Notes: generated by a model from the letters alone, not told the origin. A stretch of DNA of 64,000 nucleotides from Chitinophagaceae bacterium (GCA_016786845.1 JAEUVB010000019.1:87661-151660), one strand, 5' to 3'. Counted from the stretch's first letter, positions 52,338 to 61,779 are shown. Numbers and translations: made by a program.

Positions 52338-54578
52338 ATGAAAAAACAAGTACTCTTTGTTCTGATGTGTTGTGCTTTCTTTGCAACACAGGCCACCGCA
52401 TTGAATGATCTGTGGATGATCTCCGGGGAGAAGGTCATTTCTGTTCCGGGTGAACGAAAAATTATTCCGATGGAATATGCTTTAGCGAAGTTGGATGTAC
52501 AATCCTTCAAGCTTCAGCAATTAACCATTCCTGATGAGGCTTCCGGATTATCCTCTTTGATTAGCCTGCCAACACCGGATGGCGGCGTCATGAATTTTAG
52601 AATTTTTGAAGTACCCATGATGGAACCTGCATTGGCGGCTAAGTATCCTCAAATCAAAACGTATACCGCTGTGAATGTAGAGAACACCGGCATCACCGCT
52701 AAAATCGATTTTACCGTCTTCGGATTTCATGCCATGATCATGAACGGAGAGCAAACTTATTTTATCGATCCGTATAGCAATTTGAATGATGAATGGTATG
52801 TGGTATACTACAAACATCATTACGCTAAGGGATTGAATGATCGCATGCATTGCGGAGCGGAGGACGAGCACGAATTAATTGCGGTTGATCGTCAGATTGA
52901 ATTAAGCGGACAAACCATCACTCCCAATTCCTATAAAACCAATGGTACCAATAAGCGTACCTATCGTTTGGCTTTAGCTTGTACGATGGAATATTCAACA
53001 GCCGTTGGCGGAGCTACTCCAACGAAGGCAAGTGTCCTCAGTGCGATGGTCACTTCCATGAATCGTGTGAACGGCGTATTTGAAAAAGACTTTTCGATGC
53101 ATGCCAATTTGGTTGCGAATAATGATACGTTGATTTTCTTACCTGGCGGAACAGATCCTTATACTAACAATAATGGTGGTACGATGTTGGGACAAAACCA
53201 AACGACCGTTAACGCCCGTATCGGATCGGCCAATTACGATTATGGTCATGTATTTAGTACCGGTGGTGGTGGTATTGCCTCATTGGGTTGTGTATGTAAT
53301 AATAATTCAAAAGCTCAGGGGGTTACAGGTTCTTCTAATCCTGTAGGTGATCCGTATGACATTGATTATGTTGCCCATGAGATGGGACATCAGTTTGGCG
53401 GTAGTCATACTTTTAATTCAGTAACCGGATCTTGCAATGGAAACCGGAGTAGTTCAAGTGCTTTCGAAATTGGCAGTGCCACAACCATACAAGGATATGC
53501 CGGTATATGCGGCAGCGACGATATCCAACCGCATAGTGATGACTACTACCATATTCGCAGTTTGGAACAAATGACCGGAACATCCGTAATGGCTTGTGCG
53601 GCTTCAGTGAGTGCTGGAAATACCGTTCCGACATTGAACCCAATCGCCAATACCTATATCATTCCTTATCGTACACCATTTGAATTGACAGCAAGTGGTA
53701 CAGATGCCGATGGTGATTCTTTATTTTATTGCTGGGAAGAATATGATCGTGGAGGTAGTGGAGGTGCATGGAATGCACCGACAACCGTGGCACCGATATT
53801 ACGTTCCTTTTTTCCAAACCCATCTCCAACGCGTGTTTTCCCTGCCCGTATTAAGTTGATCCAAAATCTGGAGTATTATTTAGGCGAGCGTTTGCCGGAT
53901 ACTGCCAGAGTTTTAAAGTTTCGTTGTACCCTGAGAGATATTCATAATGGATATGGTGCCTTTACCACCAGTACGGATACTCTGAAATTGGATGTACGTT
54001 CTACCAATCCGGAATTATTCCGTGTAACGAGTCAGGCAACTCCTACGCCATGGCAAGGAAACAGTCAGCAAACCATTACATGGAACGTGGCCGGTACGGC
54101 TACCGCACCGGTTGCTGCTACGAATGTAGACATCTTCTTCTCACCTGATAGTGCCAAGACCTGGACGGCGGTTGCGACCGGAGTGCCTAATTCAGGTACG
54201 GCCACCATTACGGTTCCTAATGTGAATGCAACTTGGGGGCGTGTTAAAGTAAAAGGTGCAGGTAATGTGTTCTTTGATTTGAACGATGGATGGATCACCG
54301 TAACGCAAGTATCTTGGCCTGCAGGTATTCGGGATATTGATGCCGCTTCGGTGAACGTTTATCCTAATCCGAATCAAGGTTCCTTTACGGTTGAATTTGC
54401 GGAGATTTTAAGTGATGCCTCTTATGAGGTCATCAACAATATTGGTGCTATCGTTGCCTCCGGTGATTTGAAAAATAAACAACTCATTACTTTAGATCAA
54501 GCGGCGAAAGGGATTTACTTCCTGAAGATTAAAACGGCTCATCAAGGGCAGTTGGTGAAGAAGATTGTTGTACAATAA
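52338..54578 (+). CDS. T9SS-exported reprolysin-like metalloprotease
   Basis: 746 residues. Signal peptide (1-21), a propeptide-like domain (about 25-185), the M12-type metalloprotease domain with HEMGHQFGGSH (about residues 346-356, three zinc His and the catalytic Glu) and the Met-turn SVMACAASV, then fibronectin-like beta domains (about 460-660), and a T9SS type A domain at the end (VYPNPNQGSFTV, INNIGAIVA, QAAKGIYFLKI, KKIVVQ). Secreted and probably activated by removal of the propeptide. A strong terminator follows; with the two genes upstream it likely forms a three-gene unit. Confidence 0.92.
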   Translation: MKKQVLFVLMCCAFFATQATALNDLWMISGEKVISVPGERKIIPMEYALAKLDVQSFKLQQLTIPDEASGLSSLISLPTPDGGVMNFRIFEVPMMEPALAAKYPQIKTYTAVNVENTGITAKIDFTVFGFHAMIMNGEQTYFIDPYSNLNDEWYVVYYKHHYAKGLNDRMHCGAEDEHELIAVDRQIELSGQTITPNSYKTNGTNKRTYRLALACTMEYSTAVGGATPTKASVLSAMVTSMNRVNGVFEKDFSMHANLVANNDTLIFLPGGTDPYTNNNGGTMLGQNQTTVNARIGSANYDYGHVFSTGGGGIASLGCVCNNNSKAQGVTGSSNPVGDPYDIDYVAHEMGHQFGGSHTFNSVTGSCNGNRSSSSAFEIGSATTIQGYAGICGSDDIQPHSDDYYHIRSLEQMTGTSVMACAASVSAGNTVPTLNPIANTYIIPYRTPFELTASGTDADGDSLFYCWEEYDRGGSGGAWNAPTTVAPILRSFFPNPSPTRVFPARIKLIQNLEYYLGERLPDTARVLKFRCTLRDIHNGYGAFTTSTDTLKLDVRSTNPELFRVTSQATPTPWQGNSQQTITWNVAGTATAPVAATNVDIFFSPDSAKTWTAVATGVPNSGTATITVPNVNATWGRVKVKGAGNVFFDLNDGWITVTQVSWPAGIRDIDAASVNVYPNPNQGSFTVEFAEILSDASYEVINNIGAIVASGDLKNKQLITLDQAAKGIYFLKIKTAHQGQLVKKIVVQ

Positions 54579-54612
54579 GACCATTTGAAGATGATGTAAC
54601 ATTCATCTATCC

Positions 54613-54658
54613 ATAAAAAAAAGAACACGATTCGATATGAGTCGTGTTCTTTTTTTTA
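54613..54658 (+). terminator. strong intrinsic terminator
   Basis: AAGAACACGA (54621-54630) pairs with TCGTGTTCTT (54642-54651), extended by A/T runs on both sides, so it can serve both strands: the protease gene ends upstream and the kinase gene ends downstream on the opposite strand. Confidence 0.9.
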
Positions 54659-54709
54659 TTGAATAGGTTTAGAATAAACCGTTATGAAATGGATCAGTTT
54701 TTTAATTAC

Positions 54710-55735
54710 TTACTCCACTGTCCAGGACTGAAGGCCATGCTTCGTAAATGAGTAAGGCATAAAGCTGCCATCTACTTTTTGCAAAGCTTCCATCACGGCA
54801 AAGCGTGCATTGCCGGGGCAATAGAAAATCATAAATCCTCCACCGCCGGCACCGCTGATTTTTCCACCGGTGGCTCCGGCCGATTTGGCGAGGGTATATA
54901 AGTCATCGAGATGGCTATTGCTGATATTGGCAGCCATCATTCGCTTTTGCTGGAACCCATAATCCAGGATCTCGCCGATTTGATGCAGCTTGCCTTTCAG
55001 TAAAGCCTCTTTCATTTGCTGGGCTTGTTGTTTCAGGTTGTGCATCGCTTCAATGGAAGCAGATTTTTTCTGATGAACATTTTCTTGCTGCTGTTTGATG
55101 ATGGTGGCACTTTCGCGACTGGATGCGGTATAGTACAACAACAAATTATTTTCTAACTCATGAATATACTGGCTTCGAATGCGCAGCGGGTTGACGATCA
55201 CCTTATTGTCTTCATAAAACTCCATAAAGTTGACCCCTCCAAAGGTAGCGGCATATTGATCTTGTTTACCACCGGCCAATTGCAAATCGCTGCGTTCAAT
55301 TTCGTAGGCGTAATGTGCAATATCATAATCGCCGAGGGGGAGTTTCAGCATTTCTACAAAGGCACCCAATATGGCTACAACCAGGGTAGAGGATGTGCCT
55401 AAGCCCGAACCGGCCGGTGCATCTACAAAAGTCGATAAGCGTATGCCTTGGGTTTGGAAAGGGTAATCTTTTTGGATACGATTATAAACGCCTTTGAGCA
55501 GGTCTAGCGTGCCCGTGAGCGGCAGGGTATTTCCGATATCGTAACTTTCACTTTCATTTCGATCGAAAGCCTTCAAGCTGATCTTTCCATCATTGGTCGT
55601 TTCAATATTGGCATAGGCACTTAAAGAAACCGTCACATTGAGGATGGCCCCGCCATAGAGGTCGCTGTAGGGGCTTACATCCGTTCCTCCGCCGGCCAAT
55701 CCGATGCGCAAAGGGGCTTTACTTCGATAAATCAT
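54710..55735 (-). CDS. GHMP kinase, D-glycero-D-manno-heptose 7-phosphate kinase-like
   Basis: 341 residues with the GHMP signature: N-terminal APLRIGLAGGGTDVSPYSD, the glycine-rich ATP loop PAGSGLGTSST, and the C-terminal GATGGKISGAGGGGFM. The GLAGGGTDV and GLGTSST variants are those of the HddA group, which phosphorylates heptose 7-phosphate in the GDP-heptose route for surface polysaccharides. Reading frame starts 3 bases after the glycosyltransferase stop, so they act together. No other heptose genes are in the window; sugar specificity is inferred from the group only. Confidence 0.88.
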   Translation of the reverse strand: MIYRSKAPLRIGLAGGGTDVSPYSDLYGGAILNVTVSLSAYANIETTNDGKISLKAFDRNESESYDIGNTLPLTGTLDLLKGVYNRIQKDYPFQTQGIRLSTFVDAPAGSGLGTSSTLVVAILGAFVEMLKLPLGDYDIAHYAYEIERSDLQLAGGKQDQYAATFGGVNFMEFYEDNKVIVNPLRIRSQYIHELENNLLLYYTASSRESATIIKQQQENVHQKKSASIEAMHNLKQQAQQMKEALLKGKLHQIGEILDYGFQQKRMMAANISNSHLDDLYTLAKSAGATGGKISGAGGGGFMIFYCPGNARFAVMEALQKVDGSFMPYSFTKHGLQSWTVE

Positions 55736-55738
55736 AAT

Positions 55739-56878
55739 CTATTTTGAATGGCTCAAAGATAAGATGGCTTTCACTAAGTTCTGCCAGCTATACTTCTTCT
55801 TTTCTTCCTGAATGGCGGCAATATAATGTGAAGGATCGGAGGAAAAGAACTGCTTGATTTTTTCGGCAATATCTTCAGGGGTTGGTTCGGCAATGAGACC
55901 CACAGAAGGAGGCACCAGGGCCGGGAGTCCGCCGACATTGGTCACGATCATCGGTTTCTCGAAGTGATAGGCCAGGGGCGTCACACCGCTTTGGGTAGCT
56001 TGTTTATAAGGTTGTATCACACAATCGGCAGCGCTAAGGTAATCGCGTACTTCACTGTCGGGAATAAAATGATGACGAAGGATGAGATGATCTTGTATGT
56101 TGAGGGTTGCAATCTGATCGAGATAGGGTTGTTCGGCCTCGTAGAATTCTCCGGCGATTAAAAACTTAACGGGATGTGCGGTAAAAAAATCCTGGTGTTT
56201 TAAGACGGCAATGGCTTCGAATAAGAGATCGAGTCCTTTGTACTTGCGAATGAAACCAAAGAATAAGACGATATGCGTGGTGGCATCGATCTGTAAATGT
56301 TGCCGGGCCTCTTGTTTGGAAATCGCCTCACCGAAATTATCATAGAGGGGATGAACGACTTGCAGTGAAGGCTTTGAAGTAAACGATGTCAGATCCTTCA
56401 TCACTTTTTCACTCATGGTTACAAAGGCATCGATGGGTTTAATGAAATAGCGGGTAAAGGCCTGATCGCCGAAACGTTTTTCATGCGGAATTACATTGTC
56501 GGCGATACAGATGATGCGGGTGTGGCCATTGCCTTTCACGATACGGAGTATGCTGCCCAGACAGGGGCCCATGAAAGGCAGCCAATAACGAACGATGATG
56601 AGATCGGGTTTTTGTTGGCGCAGTTGCAGGCCCACCTTGATCCAATTGAAGGGATTGATGGAATTGATACGGACCTTGATGTTTAAATCTTTCGGGGCCG
56701 GATCGGTAGAATATTGTGTGGTACCCGGAAAGAGAAAGGAGGGATATTGTAGAGAGAAGGTAAGGATTTCGGTGGGATGACCTTCTTGCATCAGCTGTCG
56801 CGCCAGTCGCTCATTGAAGGAAGAGAGTCCGCCGCGGAGGGGATAAGCCGGACCTATAATTAACACGGAAGGTTTCAT
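55739..56878 (-). CDS. GT4 family glycosyltransferase
   Basis: 379 residues from the ATG at 56878 (MKPSVLIIGPAYPLRGGL). Two Rossmann domains of the GT-B fold: the N-terminal half has RGGLSSFNERLARQL and an LLIVRYWLPF-like strand, the C-terminal half has FFGFIRKYKGLDLLFEAI, the acceptor/donor stretch ADCVIQPYKQATQSGVTPLAYHFEKPMIVTN and the NVGGLPALV loop with E-x7-E-like spacing (Glu in EDIAEKI). Transfers a sugar from a nucleotide donor, retaining configuration. First gene of a unit with the GHMP kinase; likely surface polysaccharide synthesis. Confidence 0.88.
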   Translation of the reverse strand: MKPSVLIIGPAYPLRGGLSSFNERLARQLMQEGHPTEILTFSLQYPSFLFPGTTQYSTDPAPKDLNIKVRINSINPFNWIKVGLQLRQQKPDLIIVRYWLPFMGPCLGSILRIVKGNGHTRIICIADNVIPHEKRFGDQAFTRYFIKPIDAFVTMSEKVMKDLTSFTSKPSLQVVHPLYDNFGEAISKQEARQHLQIDATTHIVLFFGFIRKYKGLDLLFEAIAVLKHQDFFTAHPVKFLIAGEFYEAEQPYLDQIATLNIQDHLILRHHFIPDSEVRDYLSAADCVIQPYKQATQSGVTPLAYHFEKPMIVTNVGGLPALVPPSVGLIAEPTPEDIAEKIKQFFSSDPSHYIAAIQEEKKKYSWQNLVKAILSLSHSK

Positions 56879-56939
56879 GAGGATGCTAATGTAAGAATAA
56901 TCGGTCACACAGATTGATAGGATTGTATAAATGGATGTT

Positions 56940-57035
56940 TGGATCACAGATTAAGGGATTTCATCGAGGGGGAGGAGACAAGTGGGGGATGCGGCGTGTT
57001 TATTGGATCACAGATTGAGGGACTGAACGGATGGT
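56940..57035. repeat. two short GGATCACAGATT repeats
   Basis: GGATCACAGATTAAGGGATT (about 56941) and GGATCACAGATTGAGGGACT (57005-57024) are near-identical, of the same kind as the GGAACACGGATT repeats at 5963-6235. The gap 56879-57269 holds only these and the element at 57115-57165; no gene seen. Confidence 0.6.
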
Positions 57036-57114
57036 TGATTCATTGAATGCTGCGAAGACTGCAATTCATTCAACACGACAATTAACTTCCGGAACGTGTT
57101 GTGCATGAGCGATA

Positions 57115-57165
57115 GTAGCGGAAAGCTCCTGCGAGGCTCTGCTCGCGGGACTTGCAGCGGATAGC
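57115..57165 (-). repeat. dispersed element with paired GTAGCGRAWAGC motifs, copy 2
   Basis: GTAGCGGAAAGC (57115-57126) and GCAGCGGATAGC (57154-57165) enclose a hairpin GCGAG...CTCGC; GCGATA precedes and GGGACTT joins them as in copy 1. A GC palindrome CCGCCGCGGCGG follows at about 57172-57183. It lies about 105 bases downstream of folP on the minus strand. Confidence 0.75.
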
Positions 57166-57269
57166 GCGACCCGCCGCGGCGGGGCATGCCCAAAATAAAA
57201 AATGACAGGGAAATATCTTTAGCTGAATTGCCAGGAGGTAGTCGCTTCGCGGACGAAACATTCAAATGA

Positions 57270-58127
57270 TCAGGCCTCTTCAATATGCCGGTACAAAGTG
57301 ACACATTCCATGGCTTCCCTTACATCGTGTACGCGAAGGATGTTCGCGCCGTTCAGCAGGGCCACCATGTGGAGAGCCGTAGTGGCATTGAGGGCATGGT
57401 CGGCATCGAGGTTGAGGGGTTTGTAGACCATGGACTTGCGGGAAATACCGGCCAGAATGGGACAGCCCGTGAGATGAAATAGAGATAAATGTTTGAGCAG
57501 GGCATAGTTGTGTGCTATCGTTTTGCCAAAACCAAAACCCGGATCGAGAATGATATCGGTGGTACCCGCTGCTTTGAAGACCTGAATTCGGGCAATGAAA
57601 TCATCAAGTATTTCTTTCACCACATCTTCATACTGAGGATGGTCTTGCATGGTTTGAGGTGTACCCTGCATATGCATACAGATATAGGGCGCGTGATATT
57701 TGGCTGCAACACTTAGAATCTCCGGATCGAGTTGTCCGCCGCTAATATCGTTGATGATGTGCACACCGGCGTCGAGGGCTTGACGAGCCACAGCTGCCCG
57801 CCAGGTATCGACCGACAAGACGGCTTGAGGGTAATGTTTGAGGATGGCTTCAATGAGGGGCAGAATCCGTTCTGACTCTTCATCTGAAGAAATCATGTCG
57901 GACTTGGGACGAGAACTCATACCGCCAATATCGAGGATGCTTGCACCTTGTTGGAGCATGAGTCCGGCATTGGCCAGGAGTTGGTCGATTTGGCTGTCGC
58001 GGCCTTTATTATAGAAAGAGTCGGGCGTGGCATTGAGGATGCCCATGATGCGGGGCGCAGACAGATCCAGTAATTTTCCCCTGAGATTGATTAGTGAATG
58101 CGCAGGGATTAAACTATTTTTGGCCAT
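57270..58127 (-). CDS. folP: dihydropteroate synthase
   Basis: 285 residues from the ATG at 58127. The TIM-barrel motifs of DHPS are complete: MGILNATPDSFYNKGRD (about 28-45), DIGGMSSRP, SVDTWRAAVA, INDISGGQLDPE, CMHMQGTPQTMQ, DPGFGFGKT, and ILAGISRKSMV. Condenses p-aminobenzoate with dihydropterin diphosphate in folate synthesis; target of sulfonamides. The start is confirmed by the -7-like TATCTTCG (minus strand 58141-58134) 7 bases upstream. Divergent from the DUF1599 gene with 21 bases between start codons. Confidence 0.96.
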   Translation of the reverse strand: MAKNSLIPAHSLINLRGKLLDLSAPRIMGILNATPDSFYNKGRDSQIDQLLANAGLMLQQGASILDIGGMSSRPKSDMISSDEESERILPLIEAILKHYPQAVLSVDTWRAAVARQALDAGVHIINDISGGQLDPEILSVAAKYHAPYICMHMQGTPQTMQDHPQYEDVVKEILDDFIARIQVFKAAGTTDIILDPGFGFGKTIAHNYALLKHLSLFHLTGCPILAGISRKSMVYKPLNLDADHALNATTALHMVALLNGANILRVHDVREAMECVTLYRHIEEA

Positions 58128-58148
58128 TGAACACGAAGATAGCACAGA

Positions 58149-58703
58149 ATGGCTAATACGGAACTCCAATACAAAGCAGTTACAGGGCATTGCCGGGACA
58201 TTTTCCTGAAGAAGAATACGGACTATGGAACAAGTTGGCGCGTGCTGCGGCCCATATCGATTGTGGATCAGATCTATATTAAAGTACAGCGTATCCGAAC
58301 TATACAGGAACTGGGCACACAAAAGATTTCCGATGATGTGCAGGGCGAATGGGGGGCTATCATCAACTATGGCATCATCGCCCTGATACAGGAAGAATTG
58401 GCGGGCAATGAAGAGTGGGATTTGCCGACCGATGAGGCCATGGCCCTTTACGATAAGCATACGGCCGAGAGTTTCCGGCTGATGCAGGATAAAAATCACG
58501 ACTACGGCGAAGCCTGGCGCAATATGAGTCAGCAGTCCTTTGCCGATCTGATCCTGACGAAAATTTTACGCATCAAACAAATTCTCGCCAATGACGGTCA
58601 GACCGTGATTTCGGAGGGGATGGATGCCAATTTCAGGGATATTATCAATTACGCCGTTTTTGCGCTCATTCTGCAAGGAGAGCAAGCCATGGCGGGGGCG
58701 TGA
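58149..58703 (+). CDS. DUF1599 domain-containing protein
   Basis: 184 residues made of two related halves. First half CRDIFLKKNTDYGTSWRVLR, IYIKVQRIRTIQEL, WGAIINYGIIALIQEE; second half SFRLMQDKNHDYGEAWRNMS, ILTKILRIKQIL, FRDIINYAVFALI. This duplicated KNxDYG...W...KxxRI.x...INY pattern is the DUF1599 signature; the family is related to MazG-like nucleotide-binding helical proteins, function unknown. Divergently placed next to folP, as is frequent in Bacteroidota, with the -7-like TATTTTTG at 58115-58122. Confidence 0.9.
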   Translation: MANTELQYKAVTGHCRDIFLKKNTDYGTSWRVLRPISIVDQIYIKVQRIRTIQELGTQKISDDVQGEWGAIINYGIIALIQEELAGNEEWDLPTDEAMALYDKHTAESFRLMQDKNHDYGEAWRNMSQQSFADLILTKILRIKQILANDGQTVISEGMDANFRDIINYAVFALILQGEQAMAGA

Positions 58704-58781
58704 AATAAAACCTAAATAAACACCCATAGTTTTCAAACTCCGTGTATTTTTGCGCCCCGTAAAGGAAACCCTTTACGATTA

Positions 58782-58853
58782 GGTCTCGTAGTACAATGGA
58801 TAGTATGCAAGTCTCCGGAACTTGATATCCCGGTTCGATTCCGGGCGAGACTA
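58782..58853 (+). tRNA. tRNA-Arg (anticodon CCG)
   Basis: A 72-nt cloverleaf: acceptor GGTCTCG (58782-58788) pairs with CGAGACT, anticodon stem CAAGT/ACTTG with loop CTCCGGA and anticodon CCG, T stem CCCGG/CCGGG with loop TTCGATT. CCA is not encoded. TATTTTTG at 58745-58752 is a likely -7 promoter element, 29 bases upstream. Confidence 0.95.
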
Positions 58854-58984
58854 CTTTAGGAGAGTGGGAAACAGAATGAGAATGAGGAAGAGAGACAATG
58901 GGCATTTAGTGAAAGGATGAAAGCATAGTTCGTCAGGTTATGAATTCGGTGGCTGCGGGTGTTAAACACAGATATTTTCTTCAA

Positions 58985-59050
58985 TTTAATTGTACCTTTA
59001 TCCTTTAATCATTAAATTTTAATTGTACCTTTATCCTTTAATCATTAAAT
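58985..59050. repeat. 33-bp direct duplication in front of the next gene
   Basis: The sequence beginning TTTAATTGTACCTTTATCCT and running 33 bases occurs twice in a row (58985-59017 and 59018-59050), the second copy reaching into the ATG at 59049. Each carries TACCTTTA, a near-match to the -7 element, so the gene may have duplicated promoters. The rest of 58854-58984 shows nothing. Confidence 0.8.
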
Positions 59051-59855
59051 GAATAATCCCATGTTTAAAAATATATTTTCAATCTTATCTATTGCTTTGA
59101 TGTTCGTGGCAACGATTTCCAAAGCACAAACGCCCATGCAGATTAACGGTTTAGATTGTAATGGCGTCAGTCATGATATGTTTTCTGAATTGGATGCGGG
59201 GAAAGCGGTCGTAGTTTTTTTCTTTATGGATAATTGTGGTTCTTGTCCACCGGTCGCTCAAAAAGTACAAACCATGGTCAATAATATATTGGTCTCATAT
59301 CCCAATATGGTTACGGCTTATGCTATGCCTTATAATAACACGACAACCTGCACTGCAACCGCAGATTGGGTGACCAACAATAACCTAATGTTATATGCAC
59401 CCTATGATAGTGGGGCCGTTCAGGTGGCGAATTATGGAGGATTTGGGATGCCGTCTGTCGTTTTGCTCGGTGGTAAATCGCCGGACAGAAGAGTCATGTT
59501 TTCTACCTTAAGTTTCAGTAATAGTGATACGACCATCATGCATGACAGCATTTTGGCTTTATTTGCTCCGGTAGGTGTAAATGATGTCGCTCAAAATATT
59601 CATTCCGCAGATATCTATCCTAATCCTTCAACCGGTATGGTCAATATTTCAGTGGAGTTGAAAGCATTAAGCGATTTGCAAATCGATGTCACCGATATGA
59701 CCGGAAACCTCATTGCGAATATCAGCAAGGACCGAGACCAACAAGGTATCGTCAACAAGCAATTCAATACAGAAGGACTGGCATCCGGGGTTTATTGCAT
59801 TCGGATCCGGGCCGGAGGTAAAACAAGTAACAGGAAATTAAATGTCATTCATTAA
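59049..59855 (+). CDS. T9SS-exported thioredoxin-like protein
   Basis: 268 residues. Signal peptide (to about residue 26, SKAQ), then a thioredoxin-like fold whose second strand ends in VVVFFFMDNCGSCPPVAQKV: the CxxC pair CGSC near residues 63-66, with a later GMPSVVLL holding the cis-Pro. The C-terminal 85 residues are a T9SS type A domain (ADIYPNPSTGMV, DMTGNLIA, GLASGVYCIRI, NRKLNV). It could reduce or oxidise disulfides outside the cell. The ATG at 59061 (MFKNIF) is an alternative start. The multicopper oxidase gene follows after about 200 bases on the same strand. Confidence 0.88.
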   Translation: MNNPMFKNIFSILSIALMFVATISKAQTPMQINGLDCNGVSHDMFSELDAGKAVVVFFFMDNCGSCPPVAQKVQTMVNNILVSYPNMVTAYAMPYNNTTTCTATADWVTNNNLMLYAPYDSGAVQVANYGGFGMPSVVLLGGKSPDRRVMFSTLSFSNSDTTIMHDSILALFAPVGVNDVAQNIHSADIYPNPSTGMVNISVELKALSDLQIDVTDMTGNLIANISKDRDQQGIVNKQFNTEGLASGVYCIRIRAGGKTSNRKLNVIH

Positions 59856-60054
59856 TATGGCTTTTCTCTAAAGTTTAATTTGTAAACTTGCTTCATCGGC
59901 GAAGATGCAAATTGCTTTTACACCGCGTTTAGCGCATGGCCATGATAACACGATGATTGCCCATGCAGTATTTGACGATGTGAATGCGTATAATGGATGA
60001 ACATTGAACAATCAGTAAGATGTCATTTAACATTCACTATATATCATTACATCC

Positions 60055-61779
60055 ATGAAATACCTGAATATTGCAGCCTTTCTTTTTTGTACCTCAACTT
60101 TATTTGCACAAAACCCCTTGGCGATTCCGCCGGTGTTGACAGGTACAACCTTTAACTTAAATGTACAAAATGGGGTGACGCAATTTTGGAGCGGAATCAA
60201 CACCAATACTTATGGGATCAATGGAAATATTTTAGCGCCGACGATCATGGTGAACAAAGGAGACAACATCACCTTGAATGTCACCAACTCCCTAACCGGT
60301 AGCGGAAATTCGACTACCATGCATTGGCATGGCTTGCATGTAGCACCTCAACATGATGGAGGGCCACATCAAATTATCAATCAGGGTACAACCTGGTCGC
60401 CAAATTTTGATGTGATGAATGATGCCGCTACATTTTGGTATCATCCGCACGGAGACAACAAAACCGACCGGCATGTATCAAAAGGGATAGCCGGTTTTTT
60501 TATCGTAAAGGACGCACAAGAAGCTGCGCTGAATTTGCCCCGAACATATGGTGTGGATGATATTCCGTTGGCGATACAAACCAAAGAGTTTGATGTGCTA
60601 AATCAAATAGCCATTGCAACATTTATGGATACTGTGGTGATGGTCAATGCGACGATTAATCCGTATCAAAATTTACCGGCTCAGGTAGTCAGACTGCGCT
60701 TATTAAACGGGGCATCTCAAAGAACTTTCCAGATAGGGTTTTCCAATAATATGAATTTCTCTTTAATTGGAAACGATGGGGGGCTATTGGATGCACCGCA
60801 AACCATGAATCGAATATTACTTTCCAATGGTGAACGGGTAGAAATTTTAGTGGATTTATCGGCTTATCAGAATGATACCATTTACTTGAAATGTTTCGGA
60901 AGTGAATTGCCCAAAGGGGTGTATGGTGCAGATAGTGTAGGAGATGCCGGAGTCAATCAAATTATGGATTATTACAATAATTCTTTGAACGGGACTGATT
61001 TTAATTTATTGGAAGTCAGGGTGACATCACCAACCGCCAACCCGATTACAAGTATCCCCACAACATTAGGCACATTGAGTCCATTATTGCCAGATGCCAA
61101 TACCGTATACCGAACATTTGAAATCGATACCATTGGCGGTATGGGGATAACACCCAATTTCGCGATGGGCCCCTTTGCCTTCAACGGTAAATTATTTCAT
61201 ATGGACAGTATCAATGAATATGTGCTGTTAAACCGCAAAGAAGTATGGACGATACATAACAAATCCATGATCGCACATCCGTTTCATATTCATGATGTTC
61301 ATTTTTATATTTTGGATATTAATGGTGTTGCGCCTCCTGCTTACGAAAAAGGGAAAAAAGATGTGGTATTAATTATGCCGGGAGATAGTGTGCGTTTCAT
61401 TACTGAATTCAAAGATTTTGCCAATGACAGTGTACCCTATATGTATCATTGTCACATTTTACATCATGAAGATGATGGCATGATGGGGAGTTTTTTGGTA
61501 ACTCAGTTTCCGCTCAGTACCAATCCAACTTTGACCCATCAACATACCCGCATCTATCCGAATCCTTCTCACAATTTTTGGACCATACAAAATGAGGATG
61601 ATGAAAATATCGTTTCCTATCTGTTGTATGACGTGGTGGGAAGATTAATCGAAGAAAAGACAATAAATCAATCGCAATTCATGATTGATAATTCCGCTTT
61701 AGGTGCCGGGAGTTATTTTTTGACATTGGTCTTCAGAGAAGGTTCACAAACCTTTAAAATGAATAAGGAGTGGGATTAA
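60055..61779 (+). CDS. T9SS-exported multicopper oxidase
   Basis: 574 residues. Signal peptide (to about residue 19, LFAQ), three cupredoxin domains and a T9SS type A domain (YPNPSHNFWTI, YDVVGRLIEEK, LGAGSYFLTLVF). All four copper motifs are present: HWHG (about 88-91), WYHPHG (about 128-133), HPFHIHD (about 408-414) and HCHILHHEDDGMM (about 465-477), which includes the type 1 Cys/His/Met set. It is in the CotA/SufI-type arrangement. Probably oxidises metals or phenols at the cell surface using O2. Alone in its own transcription unit; the spacer before it (59856-60054) shows nothing. Confidence 0.93.
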   Translation: MKYLNIAAFLFCTSTLFAQNPLAIPPVLTGTTFNLNVQNGVTQFWSGINTNTYGINGNILAPTIMVNKGDNITLNVTNSLTGSGNSTTMHWHGLHVAPQHDGGPHQIINQGTTWSPNFDVMNDAATFWYHPHGDNKTDRHVSKGIAGFFIVKDAQEAALNLPRTYGVDDIPLAIQTKEFDVLNQIAIATFMDTVVMVNATINPYQNLPAQVVRLRLLNGASQRTFQIGFSNNMNFSLIGNDGGLLDAPQTMNRILLSNGERVEILVDLSAYQNDTIYLKCFGSELPKGVYGADSVGDAGVNQIMDYYNNSLNGTDFNLLEVRVTSPTANPITSIPTTLGTLSPLLPDANTVYRTFEIDTIGGMGITPNFAMGPFAFNGKLFHMDSINEYVLLNRKEVWTIHNKSMIAHPFHIHDVHFYILDINGVAPPAYEKGKKDVVLIMPGDSVRFITEFKDFANDSVPYMYHCHILHHEDDGMMGSFLVTQFPLSTNPTLTHQHTRIYPNPSHNFWTIQNEDDENIVSYLLYDVVGRLIEEKTINQSQFMIDNSALGAGSYFLTLVFREGSQTFKMNKEWD

